A DNA stretch of 64,000 nt from Bdellovibrio sp. GTDB lineage: Bacteria; Bdellovibrionota; Bdellovibrionia; Bdellovibrionales; Bdellovibrionaceae. Position numbers and translations under genes: made by a program. Shown here piece after piece: positions 36,370 through 45,488 of the stretch. The notes under the pieces are model-generated. The model did not search any database, was not told the DNA's origin, and saw only the letters and a list, made by a program, of their open reading frames with translations. Location: assembly GCA_014376435.1 (NCBI GenBank), contig JACMRL010000019.1, positions 51,751 through 115,750 of the forward strand. The letters are read 5' to 3'. Positions within the stretch are counted from its first letter, which is position 1; every line of letters begins with the position of its first letter.

Positions 36370-37957
36370 ATGTACAATTAACGGCGTCGAGCTTGAAGTA
36401 AAACAAGGCAAAACCATCATCGAAGCGATGAGTGAAAATGCGCAGCGTATTGCGCACTATTGCTGGCATCCCGGATTAAGCATCGCCGGCGTTTGTCGTC
36501 TTTGCATGGTCGAAATCGAAGGAAATCCGCGCGTACAAATCGCGTGTAATACCGTGATTACGGAAGGTATGAAAATTAATAATACTTCGGCTAAAGTAAG
36601 AGATGCGGTTAAGTGGGGATTAGATTTTCATTTAATTAATCATCCACTCGATTGTCCGGTATGTGATCAGGCGGGTGAATGCGGATTACAAGACCAATAT
36701 ATGGAGTATGGAAAATACGATCCAGAGATGGCTGAAAGAAAACAAAGGAAACGCAAAGTTGTCGATCTGGGCCCAACGATCGTTTTAGATTCTGAACGTT
36801 GTATTCTTTGTTCACGTTGCGTTCGTTTCACGTCTGAAATAACGAAGACTCATGAATTAGGAATTTTCAGCCGTGGTGACCACTCCGAAATCGGCACGCA
36901 CGATGGTAAACCATTAGATAATAAATATTCTTTAAACACGGTTGATATTTGCCCGGTGGGTGCATTGACCTCTAAAGATTTCCGTTTCAAACAACGCGTG
37001 TGGTATTTAAAAGATGCCGATACAATTTGTAATGGTTGTTCAACGGGCTGTAATACAAAAGTTTACTTCAATAAAGAAGGCGTTTTCCGCGTTAAACCAC
37101 GCGTAAATATGGAAGTAAATGGCCACTGGATGTGTGACGAGGGTCGCGATACTTATAAATTTGTAAATAAAGAAGTTCGTTTGTTAAAGGGACAAAAATT
37201 TGCAAACGGTACATGGCAGGCTGAAATGCATGCGGGTGCGGCGGTTAAAGACGCGCACTTAGCATTATCGCAAGCTTCTGGTGACTCTATCGCGGTGGTA
37301 TTAACCGGTCAGCATACCGTTGAAGAGTACGAGGCAATCGTTTCAACTTTTAACGATAAGTTTAAAACTAAGAATGTTTTTCACTGGGTGAATAACAAAG
37401 AAAGTTTTGAATCTTTCGACGGACTTTTATTACGCGGAGATAAAAATCCAAATACGAAAGGTTTATTAGATGTTTTAGCTAAGCACGGAATTTCTTCTCA
37501 GTGGAAAAACTTAGAAGAGGGTTTAAAATCTGGAAAAATCACTCACTTAGTTGTGTTTGGCCCAGAAAATTTACCGGTATTTCCAGATCTACAGCAAAAT
37601 TTAAATATTTTTGCAACGGCGAAAAATTTAATCTACTTTACTTCGGCCGCAATTCCGCAGTTGAAAAATCATGCTAGTTCTAACCAAATCACGTTGATTC
37701 CTTTAAAAACTTACGTAGAAAAAGACGGAACATTCGTTAATTTCCAAGGTAAGGCGCAATCATTCAAACGTGCGACCACGATCGTCAGTGAAGCATTAAC
37801 GGGCGTAGAGGCAGCGCAGTTGTTAGCAGGTTCCGAGATTAGAATTAAACAGGTTACAGAAAAACAACTTTTTACTTCGGCGCACGAACGTAAAGACCAA
37901 GTTCAATTAGAGCACCGTAAAAAGAATGAATTCGTATTTAACAGAGGGCGGTTATAG
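36347..37957 (+). CDS. nuoG: NADH-quinone oxidoreductase subunit G, short form
   Basis: NuoG conducts electrons from NuoF to NuoI. All cluster motifs can be placed: [2Fe-2S] C39, C50, C53, C67; His-ligated [4Fe-4S] H99, C103, C106, C112; a second [4Fe-4S] C152, C155, C158, C202; and a C-x2-C-x3-C-x27-C set (C228, C231, C235, C263) that matches the N7 cluster found only in some bacteria. The 536 residues are far fewer than in E. coli (908); most of the molybdopterin-like domain has been lost or is shortened. ATG 36347 has an AAAGGAG ribosome binding site inside nuoF. Confidence 0.93.
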   Translation: MSPITLIKCTINGVELEVKQGKTIIEAMSENAQRIAHYCWHPGLSIAGVCRLCMVEIEGNPRVQIACNTVITEGMKINNTSAKVRDAVKWGLDFHLINHPLDCPVCDQAGECGLQDQYMEYGKYDPEMAERKQRKRKVVDLGPTIVLDSERCILCSRCVRFTSEITKTHELGIFSRGDHSEIGTHDGKPLDNKYSLNTVDICPVGALTSKDFRFKQRVWYLKDADTICNGCSTGCNTKVYFNKEGVFRVKPRVNMEVNGHWMCDEGRDTYKFVNKEVRLLKGQKFANGTWQAEMHAGAAVKDAHLALSQASGDSIAVVLTGQHTVEEYEAIVSTFNDKFKTKNVFHWVNNKESFESFDGLLLRGDKNPNTKGLLDVLAKHGISSQWKNLEEGLKSGKITHLVVFGPENLPVFPDLQQNLNIFATAKNLIYFTSAAIPQLKNHASSNQITLIPLKTYVEKDGTFVNFQGKAQSFKRATTIVSEALTGVEAAQLLAGSEIRIKQVTEKQLFTSAHERKDQVQLEHRKKNEFVFNRGRL

Positions 37958-38478
37958 TGGCTGTTGTAACAAAGAATAACGACAACGCATGGTACTTGCC
38001 GGGAATTTTTACCGGCTTAGTGATTACGATGAAGCATTTGTTGAAAAATTTATTCAACAAAAAGCAAATGATCACGTTGAATTACCCGGAAGAAAAACAT
38101 GAGTATTCTCCGCGTTTTAAAGGGAATCACATTTTAACCGTAAAAAAAGACGGCGCCATTCGTTGTACGGCTTGTATGTTGTGCGCAACGAATTGTCCGG
38201 CAGATTGTATCAAGATCACGGCCAGTGAACATCCAGATGCGCAAGTAGAAAAATTTCCGATTGCGTACGAAATCGATATGCTTCGTTGTGTATTTTGCGG
38301 TTTTTGTGAAGAAGCGTGTCCGGTGGATGCAATTCGTCTAGGACCTGAATGGCAAACTCCAGGTTTAAACGGCGCAAACTTCATTTACGATATTAATCAG
38401 TTAGCTTATCGCCCGGCTCTTAAAGGTGGAATTCAGTCTGTATTAGACGATCAAGACAGACATAAAGCGGGGATTTAA
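37957..38478 (+). CDS. nuoI: NADH-quinone oxidoreductase subunit I
   Basis: NuoI carries clusters N6a and N6b. Its two CxxCxxCxxxC motifs are C70/C73/C76/C80 and C111/C114/C117/C121. It starts with GTG at 37957, sharing a base with the TAG of nuoG, after a GAGGGCGG ribosome binding site. The 173-residue length is normal. The stop codon lies in the loop of the terminator hairpin that ends the operon, so no further nuo genes are transcribed from here. Confidence 0.95.
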   Translation: MAVVTKNNDNAWYLPGIFTGLVITMKHLLKNLFNKKQMITLNYPEEKHEYSPRFKGNHILTVKKDGAIRCTACMLCATNCPADCIKITASEHPDAQVEKFPIAYEIDMLRCVFCGFCEEACPVDAIRLGPEWQTPGLNGANFIYDINQLAYRPALKGGIQSVLDDQDRHKAGI

Positions 38479-38495
38479 TCCCGCTTTTATTTTTT
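38464..38495 (+). terminator. Intrinsic terminator of the nuo operon
   Basis: AAAGCGGG (38464-38471) pairs with CCCGCTTT (38480-38487) around an eight-base loop containing the nuoI stop codon, followed by T-rich sequence to 38495. It also overlaps the end of the convergent gene at 38487, where it may stop transcription in both directions. Confidence 0.8.
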
Positions 38496-38885
38496 AGATA
38501 AAATCTCTTTATATTCTTTTAATATTTTTTCACTTTTCGCATTCTTTACGCTTAAAGCTTTCATCGCTTTATCGTAAATTGCGGCGTGCTTTTTGTAGCT
38601 ATCAAAAATGACGTCTAATGAATCGCGCGAGCGGTCTCCGCCGTCGGCCTCTGGAGTCGTTTCGATTTTGATGAGCGTCTTTAAAACATTTTTTACTAGC
38701 TCAAGATCATTTTTTTCAGTCAGCGCTAAGGTGGAAAAAGATTCTAGGTCTGTATTAAACGTTGGACTTACAAAGTTTGCTAAGCGAATGGATAAGCCGG
38801 CGCGGTTGCCACGGTCTTGCCCAGATAAGTTTTGTGAAAAACTAATTGAAGCAATAAATGTAAATAAAATAAAAATTATTTTCAT
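38487..38885 (-). CDS. Small secreted protein of unknown function
   Basis: This 132-residue product has a short signal peptide (MKIIFILFTFIASISFSQ) and a mostly helical mature part with many lysines and aspartates. No motif is recognised. Its ATG follows a GGAG ribosome binding site inside the last codons of the peptidase-like gene, which it overlaps by four bases, so the two are probably made together. A partner or inhibitor role is speculation. Confidence 0.6.
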   Translation of the reverse strand: MKIIFILFTFIASISFSQNLSGQDRGNRAGLSIRLANFVSPTFNTDLESFSTLALTEKNDLELVKNVLKTLIKIETTPEADGGDRSRDSLDVIFDSYKKHAAIYDKAMKALSVKNAKSEKILKEYKEILSKK

Positions 38886-39883
38886 GGGCTCTCCATTGGC
38901 TTAACCATAATTCCAACTAATTTGTAACGGCTTCCCACTTTTTTTGCGCGGGGAGTTTCATTGATTGCATAGGCAGATCGGTAATCACTTACATAACTCG
39001 TCTCTGAAGCTTTGATTTCCACGTGGCCGCAATCCGGAGTTTTTGTGCGCGGACAATCTAAATTACTCGAATAAACCAGTACGGCTCCTTTAGGAGCCTG
39101 GTTAGCGGTTTTCATTTCAGACTTATAAGGTTCTTGATCCATCAAATTAATGAAGCCGTAATTCTTTAGACTCTCTTTTGCACGCAAAGCTGCCTCATCA
39201 GAGAACCAACCCGGAATAAGTGATTTTCCACTTTTTGTTTTGGCCGATAAAGCTGCTTTTACTTGCCGATAACATTTTCTATAGGAAAATAAGCCATTAT
39301 TTTTTTCAGCCCATTTTGCTGCTGCCGCAACTTCAGCGCTATTGCTGTAATTTTTAATTTGTTCATCCAATAAAGTGACAGGTTTCACGTCTCCAGGAGG
39401 TAAAGTAATTTTACCTTGCGGTTGATTTGCGGCCGCGACAATTTCACGGGCTGTTTCTTTGATTGAATTTATTTGTTTCTGTTGGGCCTGAGATTCTTTT
39501 GCGGCCGAGGCAATACAACCACGGCAAGTTGCCGGCACGGCAGGTACTTGCGCTTGAGTATCGGTACTTGGGCCGTTTGTTACTTCGGTAAAATGTGAGT
39601 CATTGCCTTTGTAAATCCAAACTTGCTCAGTTTTATTTACATTACTTTTGCTGGCTAGATTTGTAATTTCGATTTGAAGGGCATTGCCTTTTTTATTTAA
39701 AACTTTGAATTCACTACCCGGGGTTAATACACCAACGATATTGTTAATATTACCGGTTGAATCGCTGCTGCTACGTAAATAATACGAAGCATCCATCCGA
39801 TAAGTTTGCGCAAAAGTATTTGTGCTAACGAATAACGATAAAAATAATCCAGCAACGTACGGTATTTTGAACTTACGATTCAT
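38882..39883 (-). CDS. Secreted SH3-like protein with probable cysteine peptidase (CHAP/NlpC-like) domain
   Basis: After a signal peptide (about residues 1-26, ending NTFAQ) an SH3b-like region lies at about 30-100 (YYLRSSSDSTG, VLTPGSEFKVLNKKGN, VWIYKG). The C-terminal region has C204 in SYRKCYRQVKAAL, PKGAVLVY at 265-272, and H287 in CGHVEI. The order Cys ... PxGxVxV(Y/W) ... GHVxI matches CHAP and NlpC/P60 cysteine amidases that cut peptidoglycan. Two cysteines at 120 and 123 may form a disulfide. A cell-wall hydrolase is inference, not a family match I can prove. Confidence 0.6.
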   Translation of the reverse strand: MNRKFKIPYVAGLFLSLFVSTNTFAQTYRMDASYYLRSSSDSTGNINNIVGVLTPGSEFKVLNKKGNALQIEITNLASKSNVNKTEQVWIYKGNDSHFTEVTNGPSTDTQAQVPAVPATCRGCIASAAKESQAQQKQINSIKETAREIVAAANQPQGKITLPPGDVKPVTLLDEQIKNYSNSAEVAAAAKWAEKNNGLFSYRKCYRQVKAALSAKTKSGKSLIPGWFSDEAALRAKESLKNYGFINLMDQEPYKSEMKTANQAPKGAVLVYSSNLDCPRTKTPDCGHVEIKASETSYVSDYRSAYAINETPRAKKVGSRYKLVGIMVKPMESP

Positions 39884-39940
39884 GCATAGTTATTCGGAAC
39901 AACACGGCTGTGTCTGTACTGACCGCAGGTCTAGGGTTTG

Positions 39941-40570
39941 CTAGATTGATAAACCCAAAAATATTTTGTAATAAGTGCCGCTTAGATCTAAAGATTTAGT
40001 CGTTCCATCCACCGAGTTAGTTACATCGTCCCATTTATAGCCAAGGTATCCAGCTTCAACTCCGATTGTTATTGGAATTACGATTAAAGGTTTTACACCT
40101 AATTCTAATCCGGCAGAGAAAGAACTCGCTTTGCTGGTGCTGAAATCAATTCGTGTAACCCCATTTTCCTTTACGTTCGCACTGCCAGAATGTGAAATTC
40201 CATAAGTCAGGATCGGTCCAAAATGAATAATCGTATCGATCAGGCGGTAATTAACAATGACTGCGGTACGGGTTGCCTTAAACTCTGCAGAAAAGTTATT
40301 TACACTTGGGCTGATGCTCATATTTTCGTAACGTACGCCAAACCCAATTGGAAATAACGGAGGTGTAATAATCACATCTGCGCCAAACCCACCCAAACCT
40401 AACAGACTAGGTGCGTTTGCTGGGGCGGCGCAAGATCCTGTACATAAATCAGTCGCGGTTGTTTTTGCCGTTTGAATACCGTAAGTAGCGCGCGCCTCAA
40501 ATAAAGCGTGTGCGCTTAGTGGAATTAAAAAGATTGCGATAACCGATAATTTAATTGATAGAGTTTTCAT
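39941..40570 (-). CDS. Outer-membrane beta-barrel-like protein
   Basis: The 209-residue protein has a signal peptide ending at about SAHA (22), followed by glycine-rich alternating strands (FEARATYGIQTAK, LFPIGFGVRYENMSIS, AVIVNYRLIDTIIHFGPILTYGI, YYKIFLGLSI). This suits a small outer-membrane barrel of the OmpA/OmpW size class. A CTGSC pair near residue 40 could form a disulfide. The ATG has a GAGGT ribosome binding site. It is divergent from recO. Confidence 0.6.
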   Translation of the reverse strand: MKTLSIKLSVIAIFLIPLSAHALFEARATYGIQTAKTTATDLCTGSCAAPANAPSLLGLGGFGADVIITPPLFPIGFGVRYENMSISPSVNNFSAEFKATRTAVIVNYRLIDTIIHFGPILTYGISHSGSANVKENGVTRIDFSTSKASSFSAGLELGVKPLIVIPITIGVEAGYLGYKWDDVTNSVDGTTKSLDLSGTYYKIFLGLSI

Positions 40571-40703
40571 TTTTTATACCTCGTGCGTTTATTTAAACGT
40601 GGTTTTGTATGAGAGTCCAAGGTGAAGCGAGTCATAACCAAAACAAGACATTCGTCCGTGTTTTTAAAGACACAACCAAAGGAATGTTCTACCATCGTGC
40701 TGA

Positions 40704-41321
40704 ATGAGCGAAAAGCAAGACCGATTTATCATTCTAAGAAAAATTAAGTACGGCGAAGCTGATTTAATTATTCATGCATTGGGCTCAAATGGTGCAAAGT
40801 TTTCTTTCATGGCTCGTAGTGCTTTGAAAAGTAAAAAAAGATTTGGTGGCGGAATTCTAGAACCTATTCACTACGTTACTTTAACTTACCGGGAAAGTTC
40901 TGAACCCGGAAAAATGAAAACTTTAAACGAAGCTATTTTAATCGACGACTTTAAAGAGATTCGTTCGGATTATACTAAACTTGAGCTAGCACTTTTTGTG
41001 GTGAATTGCGTTTCGCACGTTAGCCAAGAGGGCGATGCTAATTCAGATTTTTTATTTAACTTAACCGGGCATAGTTTGCGCGCCGTTAGCACGACGCTGA
41101 ATCCCGATTTACTAAAGCTGCATTTCTGTCTTAAGTTTCTTCATCAACAAGGTGTCATTTCGATGGAGCCATGGATGGTTCCTTTTTTAAAAACAAATAT
41201 CGCCGACAATACGCAATTAGCAAAAGTCGAAAACATACACGATGTGCTAGAGACTTACCTAGATTCAATGGAATCATTTATTCTTCAATATATTAAAACA
41301 GCAGACGCGGGGTTTTCGTGA
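40704..41321 (+). CDS. recO: DNA repair protein RecO
   Basis: RecO works with RecR to load RecA on SSB-covered single strands. The 205-residue product has the family N-terminal OB fold (FIILRKIKYGEADLIIHALGSNGAKFSFMAR is the equivalent region, read in parts) and a block GGGILEPIHYVTLTYRES typical of RecO, with a helical C-terminal half. It is somewhat shorter than usual (about 240), and I do not see the zinc-binding cysteines found in some RecO proteins. Its stop overlaps the GTG start of the RND pump gene. Confidence 0.8.
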   Translation: MSEKQDRFIILRKIKYGEADLIIHALGSNGAKFSFMARSALKSKKRFGGGILEPIHYVTLTYRESSEPGKMKTLNEAILIDDFKEIRSDYTKLELALFVVNCVSHVSQEGDANSDFLFNLTGHSLRAVSTTLNPDLLKLHFCLKFLHQQGVISMEPWMVPFLKTNIADNTQLAKVENIHDVLETYLDSMESFILQYIKTADAGFS

Positions 41322-44300
41322 ATTTAATCGAGATTTCATTACGTCGTCCAGTTTTCGCCTGGATTTTAATGGCCGCGCTTATTATTTTTGGTGCCGTTAG
41401 TTTAAATAAATTAGGTGTAAGCCAGATGCCAGATGTGAACTTTCCAGTTTTGACCATCACGATTAATTATCCGGGTGCTGCTCCCGAAGTGATTGAAAAT
41501 GAAATCATTGATATCACTGAACAACGTTTACTTTCAGTTGAAGGTATCAAAGAAATGCGTTCGCAGGCCACTCAAGGCGTAGCGCGTATCACTTTAGAAT
41601 TTGATATCAACCGTAATATCGATGTGGCTTTGCAAGAAGTGCAAACGGCGCTTAGTCAGCTACGTCTACCAACCGGATTGGATCCGGCTATCATCCGTAA
41701 GTCTAATCCCGAAGAAGATCCAATTCTCATTGTCGCGGTCTATGGTGAAGCTGAAATAAAAGAAATTATACGCTTTGTACAAAATAGCTTAATGGATCAG
41801 TTGCAGTTTATTTCCGGCGTCGGCGAAGTAACTACGGGTGGTTTTCCCGCGCGTAATATGCGCGTCTGGATTGATGTTAAAAAATTAAAAGCTTTCGATT
41901 TAGCTATTACCGACGTGATCGATGCAGTTCGTTCGCAACACTTAGAAAGTGCGGCGGGTCAGTACGTTGATAATAAGCAAGAAGTGCGAGTTCGTTATTT
42001 AGGCGAAGCTAAATCGATTGGAGAGATGGAAAACTTTCCCATACAAAAACGTGGCGGCCAGCTAATTCAGGACAAAATTTTTCACATCCGCGATGTGGCG
42101 ACCGTTGAAGATGGTTTTGAAGACGTGCAGCGTGTGGCGCGAGTGGGTGATAAACCTGCGGTAACTTTGCAAATAAAAAAGCAACGTGGCACCAATGAAG
42201 TTGATGTGGCGCAGGCCGTTCTAAAAAAATTAGCCGAGATTAAATATCCTACCGGCATGCAGTACCGAGTAAATGTGGATAACACTAAATCAACAAAAGC
42301 TACGGTTGACCTAACGATTGAAAAACTTTGGGCCGCTTCACTAATTACAATCTTAGTTTGTTTCTTTTTCTTAGGGAGTTTTCGTTCTTCAATTAATATT
42401 CTATTTTCAATTCCGACTTCAATTTTAGGTACGTTTATTATTCTTTATTTCTCGGGCTTTACGCTAAATTTATTTACGCTGTTAGCATTAACGCTTTCAA
42501 TTTCGATCGTGGTTGATGATGCGATTATGATTCTCGAAAATATCGTGCGACATAGCCGAATGGGAAAAAGCCCTTACGATGCAGCATTAGATGGTTCAAA
42601 AGAAGTCTTACCGGCTGCGATCGCCGCATCTTTGGCTGTACTTGCAGTTTTTTTACCGGTTATTTTTATGGACGGAGTGATTGGAAAATTTTTATTCCAC
42701 TTTGGTATTACGATGTCCGCGGCCGTATTGCTTTCGCTACTTGAGGCCGTGACGATCACGCCCATGCGTGCAGCGGCCTTATTAAGAAAAGATTCTAAAA
42801 TGACAAAGATGGAGCAAAAGCTTGATCACATTTTTGAAAAATTAGAAAAAGGTTATCAAGGATTACTCGATCGCTGCTTAAATCATAAGTGGATCGTACT
42901 GACAGTTTCGATGATTTTCTTTGCTTTAACCTTAACATTAATCAAAAAGATCAAACAAGAATTTGTGCCTCAGCAAGATCAAAATATTATTATTCTGAAT
43001 GCGCAGGCGCAAACCGGTACCTCATTAGCAGCCACATCAGAAATGGTTAAACCAATCGAAGAATTGTTAAACACGATGCCCGAGATTCAAGGCTTTCTAA
43101 CGGCAGTGGGGCCGGGTCAGTTATTTATGCCCATCACATTAGTCGACCAATCAAAACGCTCGATCACCCATGTTGAGCTAATGAATAAAATTCGCGAACA
43201 AGCTAAGGGAATAAAAGGCTTACGTATTTCGATGCGTGACATTTCATCTCGTAATTTAACGACGGGTCGTTTAAATCCGATGGCCTTTAATTTACAAGGG
43301 CCTGACTTAGAAGTACTAAATACCCAATCGCAAAAAATCATGAAAGAATTGGCCGAGCAAAAGTTAGCGGTCGATATCGATTCTGATTACCGTGTTGGTT
43401 TATCTGAGCTTGCTCTAAGTCCAAACAGGGATGAGCTTTTAAGAAAAGGTGTTAGCGTTGATGCGGTTTCACAAGTTTTGCAAGCGGCTATTGCGGGAGT
43501 ACGCGCGGGGCAATTTTTAGTGGATGGTAAACGTAATGATATTCGTTTTAAAGTAAAAGAAGATCAAATTACTAACGGCGATGACGTTAAAAAACTTTAC
43601 GTTAGAAATAACTATGGAAATTTAATTCAGTTGATTGATTTAGTAAAAGATAAAGACAATAAAGCCTTACAACAGATTAATCGTATCAACCGCCAACGTG
43701 CGATTTCAGTTTACGGAAATCTGTATGCGGGTCAGTCACAGTCTGTCGTATTAAAAAAAGCAAAAGAGATCGCAGAAAAAAACTTACCGGCTGGTTATAC
43801 ATTTAATCTAGAGGGGGCTTCAGCCGGATTCAGCTCTAGTTTTTCAAATATGTTCTCGGCGCTGATGATTGGTATTTTAGTGGCGTACATGATTTTGGCT
43901 ACGCAGTTCAATTCGTTCCGCGATCCGATTTCGGTTTTGATGGCGTTACCGTTTTCGTTTAGTGGAGCCTTACTGATTTTATGGATGTTTGATGTTTCAT
44001 TAAATCTTTTCAGTTTTATTGGTTTGATCGTACTGATGGGCATCGCGAAAAAGAATTCTATTATGTTAGTTGAATTCACTACGCAGGTTTTACATAAAGA
44101 TAAAACTTCATGGCATGAAGCTTTGTTAAAAGCTTGTCCCGTACGTTTACGTCCGATCATGATGACTTCGGTGGCGACCGTGTTTGCCGCATTACCACTG
44201 GTGCTGGGTGGAGGATTGGGTCACGAAACTCGTCAGCCCATGGGTTTAGTGATCGTGGGCGGTACAATCGTATCGACAATATTTACTTTATTTGTGGTTC

Positions 44301-44398
44301 CAGTTTTTTATCTGATTTTAAATGAAATTCGTTTGAAGAAAAATCAACAAAGGCTCGGTAAGTTCGCGGCGCCCATTAGCTACGACTCAACTACCTAG
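41318..44398 (+). CDS. RND-family efflux transporter (AcrB/MdtB-like)
   Basis: The 1026-residue protein is a full-length hydrophobe/amphiphile efflux pump of the inner membrane with about 12 membrane helices and two large periplasmic loops. The N-terminus (EISLRRPVFAWILMAALI) is typical, the proton-relay Asp-Asp lies in SISIVVDDAIMILEN near residue 400, and the relay lysine in MGIAKKNSIMLVEF near 909. It starts with GTG overlapping the recO stop. No membrane-fusion protein or TolC-like channel is adjacent, so its partners must be encoded elsewhere. Its 3' end overlaps the convergent recombinase gene by 12 bases. Confidence 0.93.
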   Translation: MNLIEISLRRPVFAWILMAALIIFGAVSLNKLGVSQMPDVNFPVLTITINYPGAAPEVIENEIIDITEQRLLSVEGIKEMRSQATQGVARITLEFDINRNIDVALQEVQTALSQLRLPTGLDPAIIRKSNPEEDPILIVAVYGEAEIKEIIRFVQNSLMDQLQFISGVGEVTTGGFPARNMRVWIDVKKLKAFDLAITDVIDAVRSQHLESAAGQYVDNKQEVRVRYLGEAKSIGEMENFPIQKRGGQLIQDKIFHIRDVATVEDGFEDVQRVARVGDKPAVTLQIKKQRGTNEVDVAQAVLKKLAEIKYPTGMQYRVNVDNTKSTKATVDLTIEKLWAASLITILVCFFFLGSFRSSINILFSIPTSILGTFIILYFSGFTLNLFTLLALTLSISIVVDDAIMILENIVRHSRMGKSPYDAALDGSKEVLPAAIAASLAVLAVFLPVIFMDGVIGKFLFHFGITMSAAVLLSLLEAVTITPMRAAALLRKDSKMTKMEQKLDHIFEKLEKGYQGLLDRCLNHKWIVLTVSMIFFALTLTLIKKIKQEFVPQQDQNIIILNAQAQTGTSLAATSEMVKPIEELLNTMPEIQGFLTAVGPGQLFMPITLVDQSKRSITHVELMNKIREQAKGIKGLRISMRDISSRNLTTGRLNPMAFNLQGPDLEVLNTQSQKIMKELAEQKLAVDIDSDYRVGLSELALSPNRDELLRKGVSVDAVSQVLQAAIAGVRAGQFLVDGKRNDIRFKVKEDQITNGDDVKKLYVRNNYGNLIQLIDLVKDKDNKALQQINRINRQRAISVYGNLYAGQSQSVVLKKAKEIAEKNLPAGYTFNLEGASAGFSSSFSNMFSALMIGILVAYMILATQFNSFRDPISVLMALPFSFSGALLILWMFDVSLNLFSFIGLIVLMGIAKKNSIMLVEFTTQVLHKDKTSWHEALLKACPVRLRPIMMTSVATVFAALPLVLGGGLGHETRQPMGLVIVGGTIVSTIFTLFVVPVFYLILNEIRLKKNQQRLGKFAAPISYDSTT

Positions 44399-45286
44399 TT
44401 TTAATTTTACTAAAGGGTGCGTTTGATCAATCAAGCGCGCCAAGTGATCAACGCTTAAATGCGTATACTTTTCGGTCGCCGTTAAGCTGTCATGACCTAA
44501 TAAAGATTGTAAGGTTCGAAGATTTGCTCCGCTAGCTAGTAGGTGTGTCGCAAAGCTGTGACGAAGCGCATGCGGATGCAGCGTGTTCATCAATCCTGTT
44601 TTTTTACCCAGATCTCGAATCATTTCGTAGCCGATGCGCGTATGCAGTGGTGCTTCACCAAATACATACTTAGTTTTTTGCTTAGAAATTTTTTGTAGAT
44701 GGTCAAAACAAAAAACGGGCAGCACGCAGTAACGTTCTTTACCGCCCTTGCCCAGAATTAAAATCCTGCGCTGATCAAGTTGGGTATCTTTCCATTGAAC
44801 CGCGCAAGCTTCGCTAATCCGTAAGCCACCGCCGTATAATAAAAGAAATAAAGTTTTCTGTTTTAGAAAGTACGCCTGTTTTTTTAAGTCACTGGAAGCG
44901 ATGCTTTGCTGATTGAAAAAATGAAGAATCGAAATCACTTCATCCACTGATAAAAAGTGCGGAATTTTTTTAGGAACCTGCGGGCAAATCAACATCGAAC
45001 CGTAATTTTTATCGATTAATTTCTCTCTATAAAGCCAATTAAAAAAGCTCTTCAAAGTAGCAATTTTACGGTTTCGACTGGCTAAACTTAGCTGGCCCCA
45101 ATTGGCTAAAGCGGGTCTGGCCATAGCCCAAAGCTCGTCATAATTGTAAATAGTCGGTTGTTTTGAACTTAAAAAAGCTTGGGTTAGATCTAATCGATAG
45201 GCCCTAATTGTCAGCGGCGAACTCGATTCGATATTCTCCTGGAATTTCAAGAAGTTAGTTATAAGTTCCGCGGGGTTTAAAGACAT
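44387..45286 (-). CDS. xerC: XerC-like tyrosine recombinase
   Basis: This 299-residue enzyme has the length and layout of XerC/XerD, which resolve chromosome dimers at dif. The core residues are R156 (GGGLRISEA), K180, H239 and R242 (HALRHSFATH), H265 (LLGHDSL) and nucleophile Y274 (TEKYTHL). The SAM-like N-terminal domain occupies about 1-100. No att-like repeats, phage genes or cargo lie beside it, which favours a housekeeping Xer over an integrase; whether it is XerC or XerD cannot be decided. Confidence 0.87.
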   Translation of the reverse strand: MSLNPAELITNFLKFQENIESSSPLTIRAYRLDLTQAFLSSKQPTIYNYDELWAMARPALANWGQLSLASRNRKIATLKSFFNWLYREKLIDKNYGSMLICPQVPKKIPHFLSVDEVISILHFFNQQSIASSDLKKQAYFLKQKTLFLLLYGGGLRISEACAVQWKDTQLDQRRILILGKGGKERYCVLPVFCFDHLQKISKQKTKYVFGEAPLHTRIGYEMIRDLGKKTGLMNTLHPHALRHSFATHLLASGANLRTLQSLLGHDSLTATEKYTHLSVDHLARLIDQTHPLVKLKLGS

Positions 45287-45366
45287 TTAATCATTATCAT
45301 TTGTTCTGACAAACGTTTAAAGGCCAGAAATTCAGATAAAAAATATAGCGCAATGCAATATTTTTC

Positions 45367-45396
45367 TTGCAATTATTACCCGACCTTGGTTATATT
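45367..45396 (+). promoter_or_regulatory. Candidate sigma-70-type promoter of the sigma-54 activator gene
   Basis: TTGCAA (45367-45372) and TATATT (45391-45396), 18 bases apart, resemble -35 and -10 boxes and would start a transcript about 85 bases before the ATG at 45489. Flanking GCAATGCAATAT (45350-45361) and ATATTGCAATGC (45392-45403) are near-inverted repeats that overlap it and could be regulator sites. Confidence 0.45.
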
Positions 45397-45488
45397 GCAA
45401 TGCAGCAACGCAGTGTATCAAATTGAGATCCCCTCAACAAGAAACACTACGGACCCGGCTAATGACAACTCTTCGAAAGGTGGTATGT

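Noticed and set aside
44387..45286. Tyrosine recombinase as an integrase marking a mobile element
   Set aside because: Length and motifs fit housekeeping Xer, and no att repeats, phage genes or cargo flank it.
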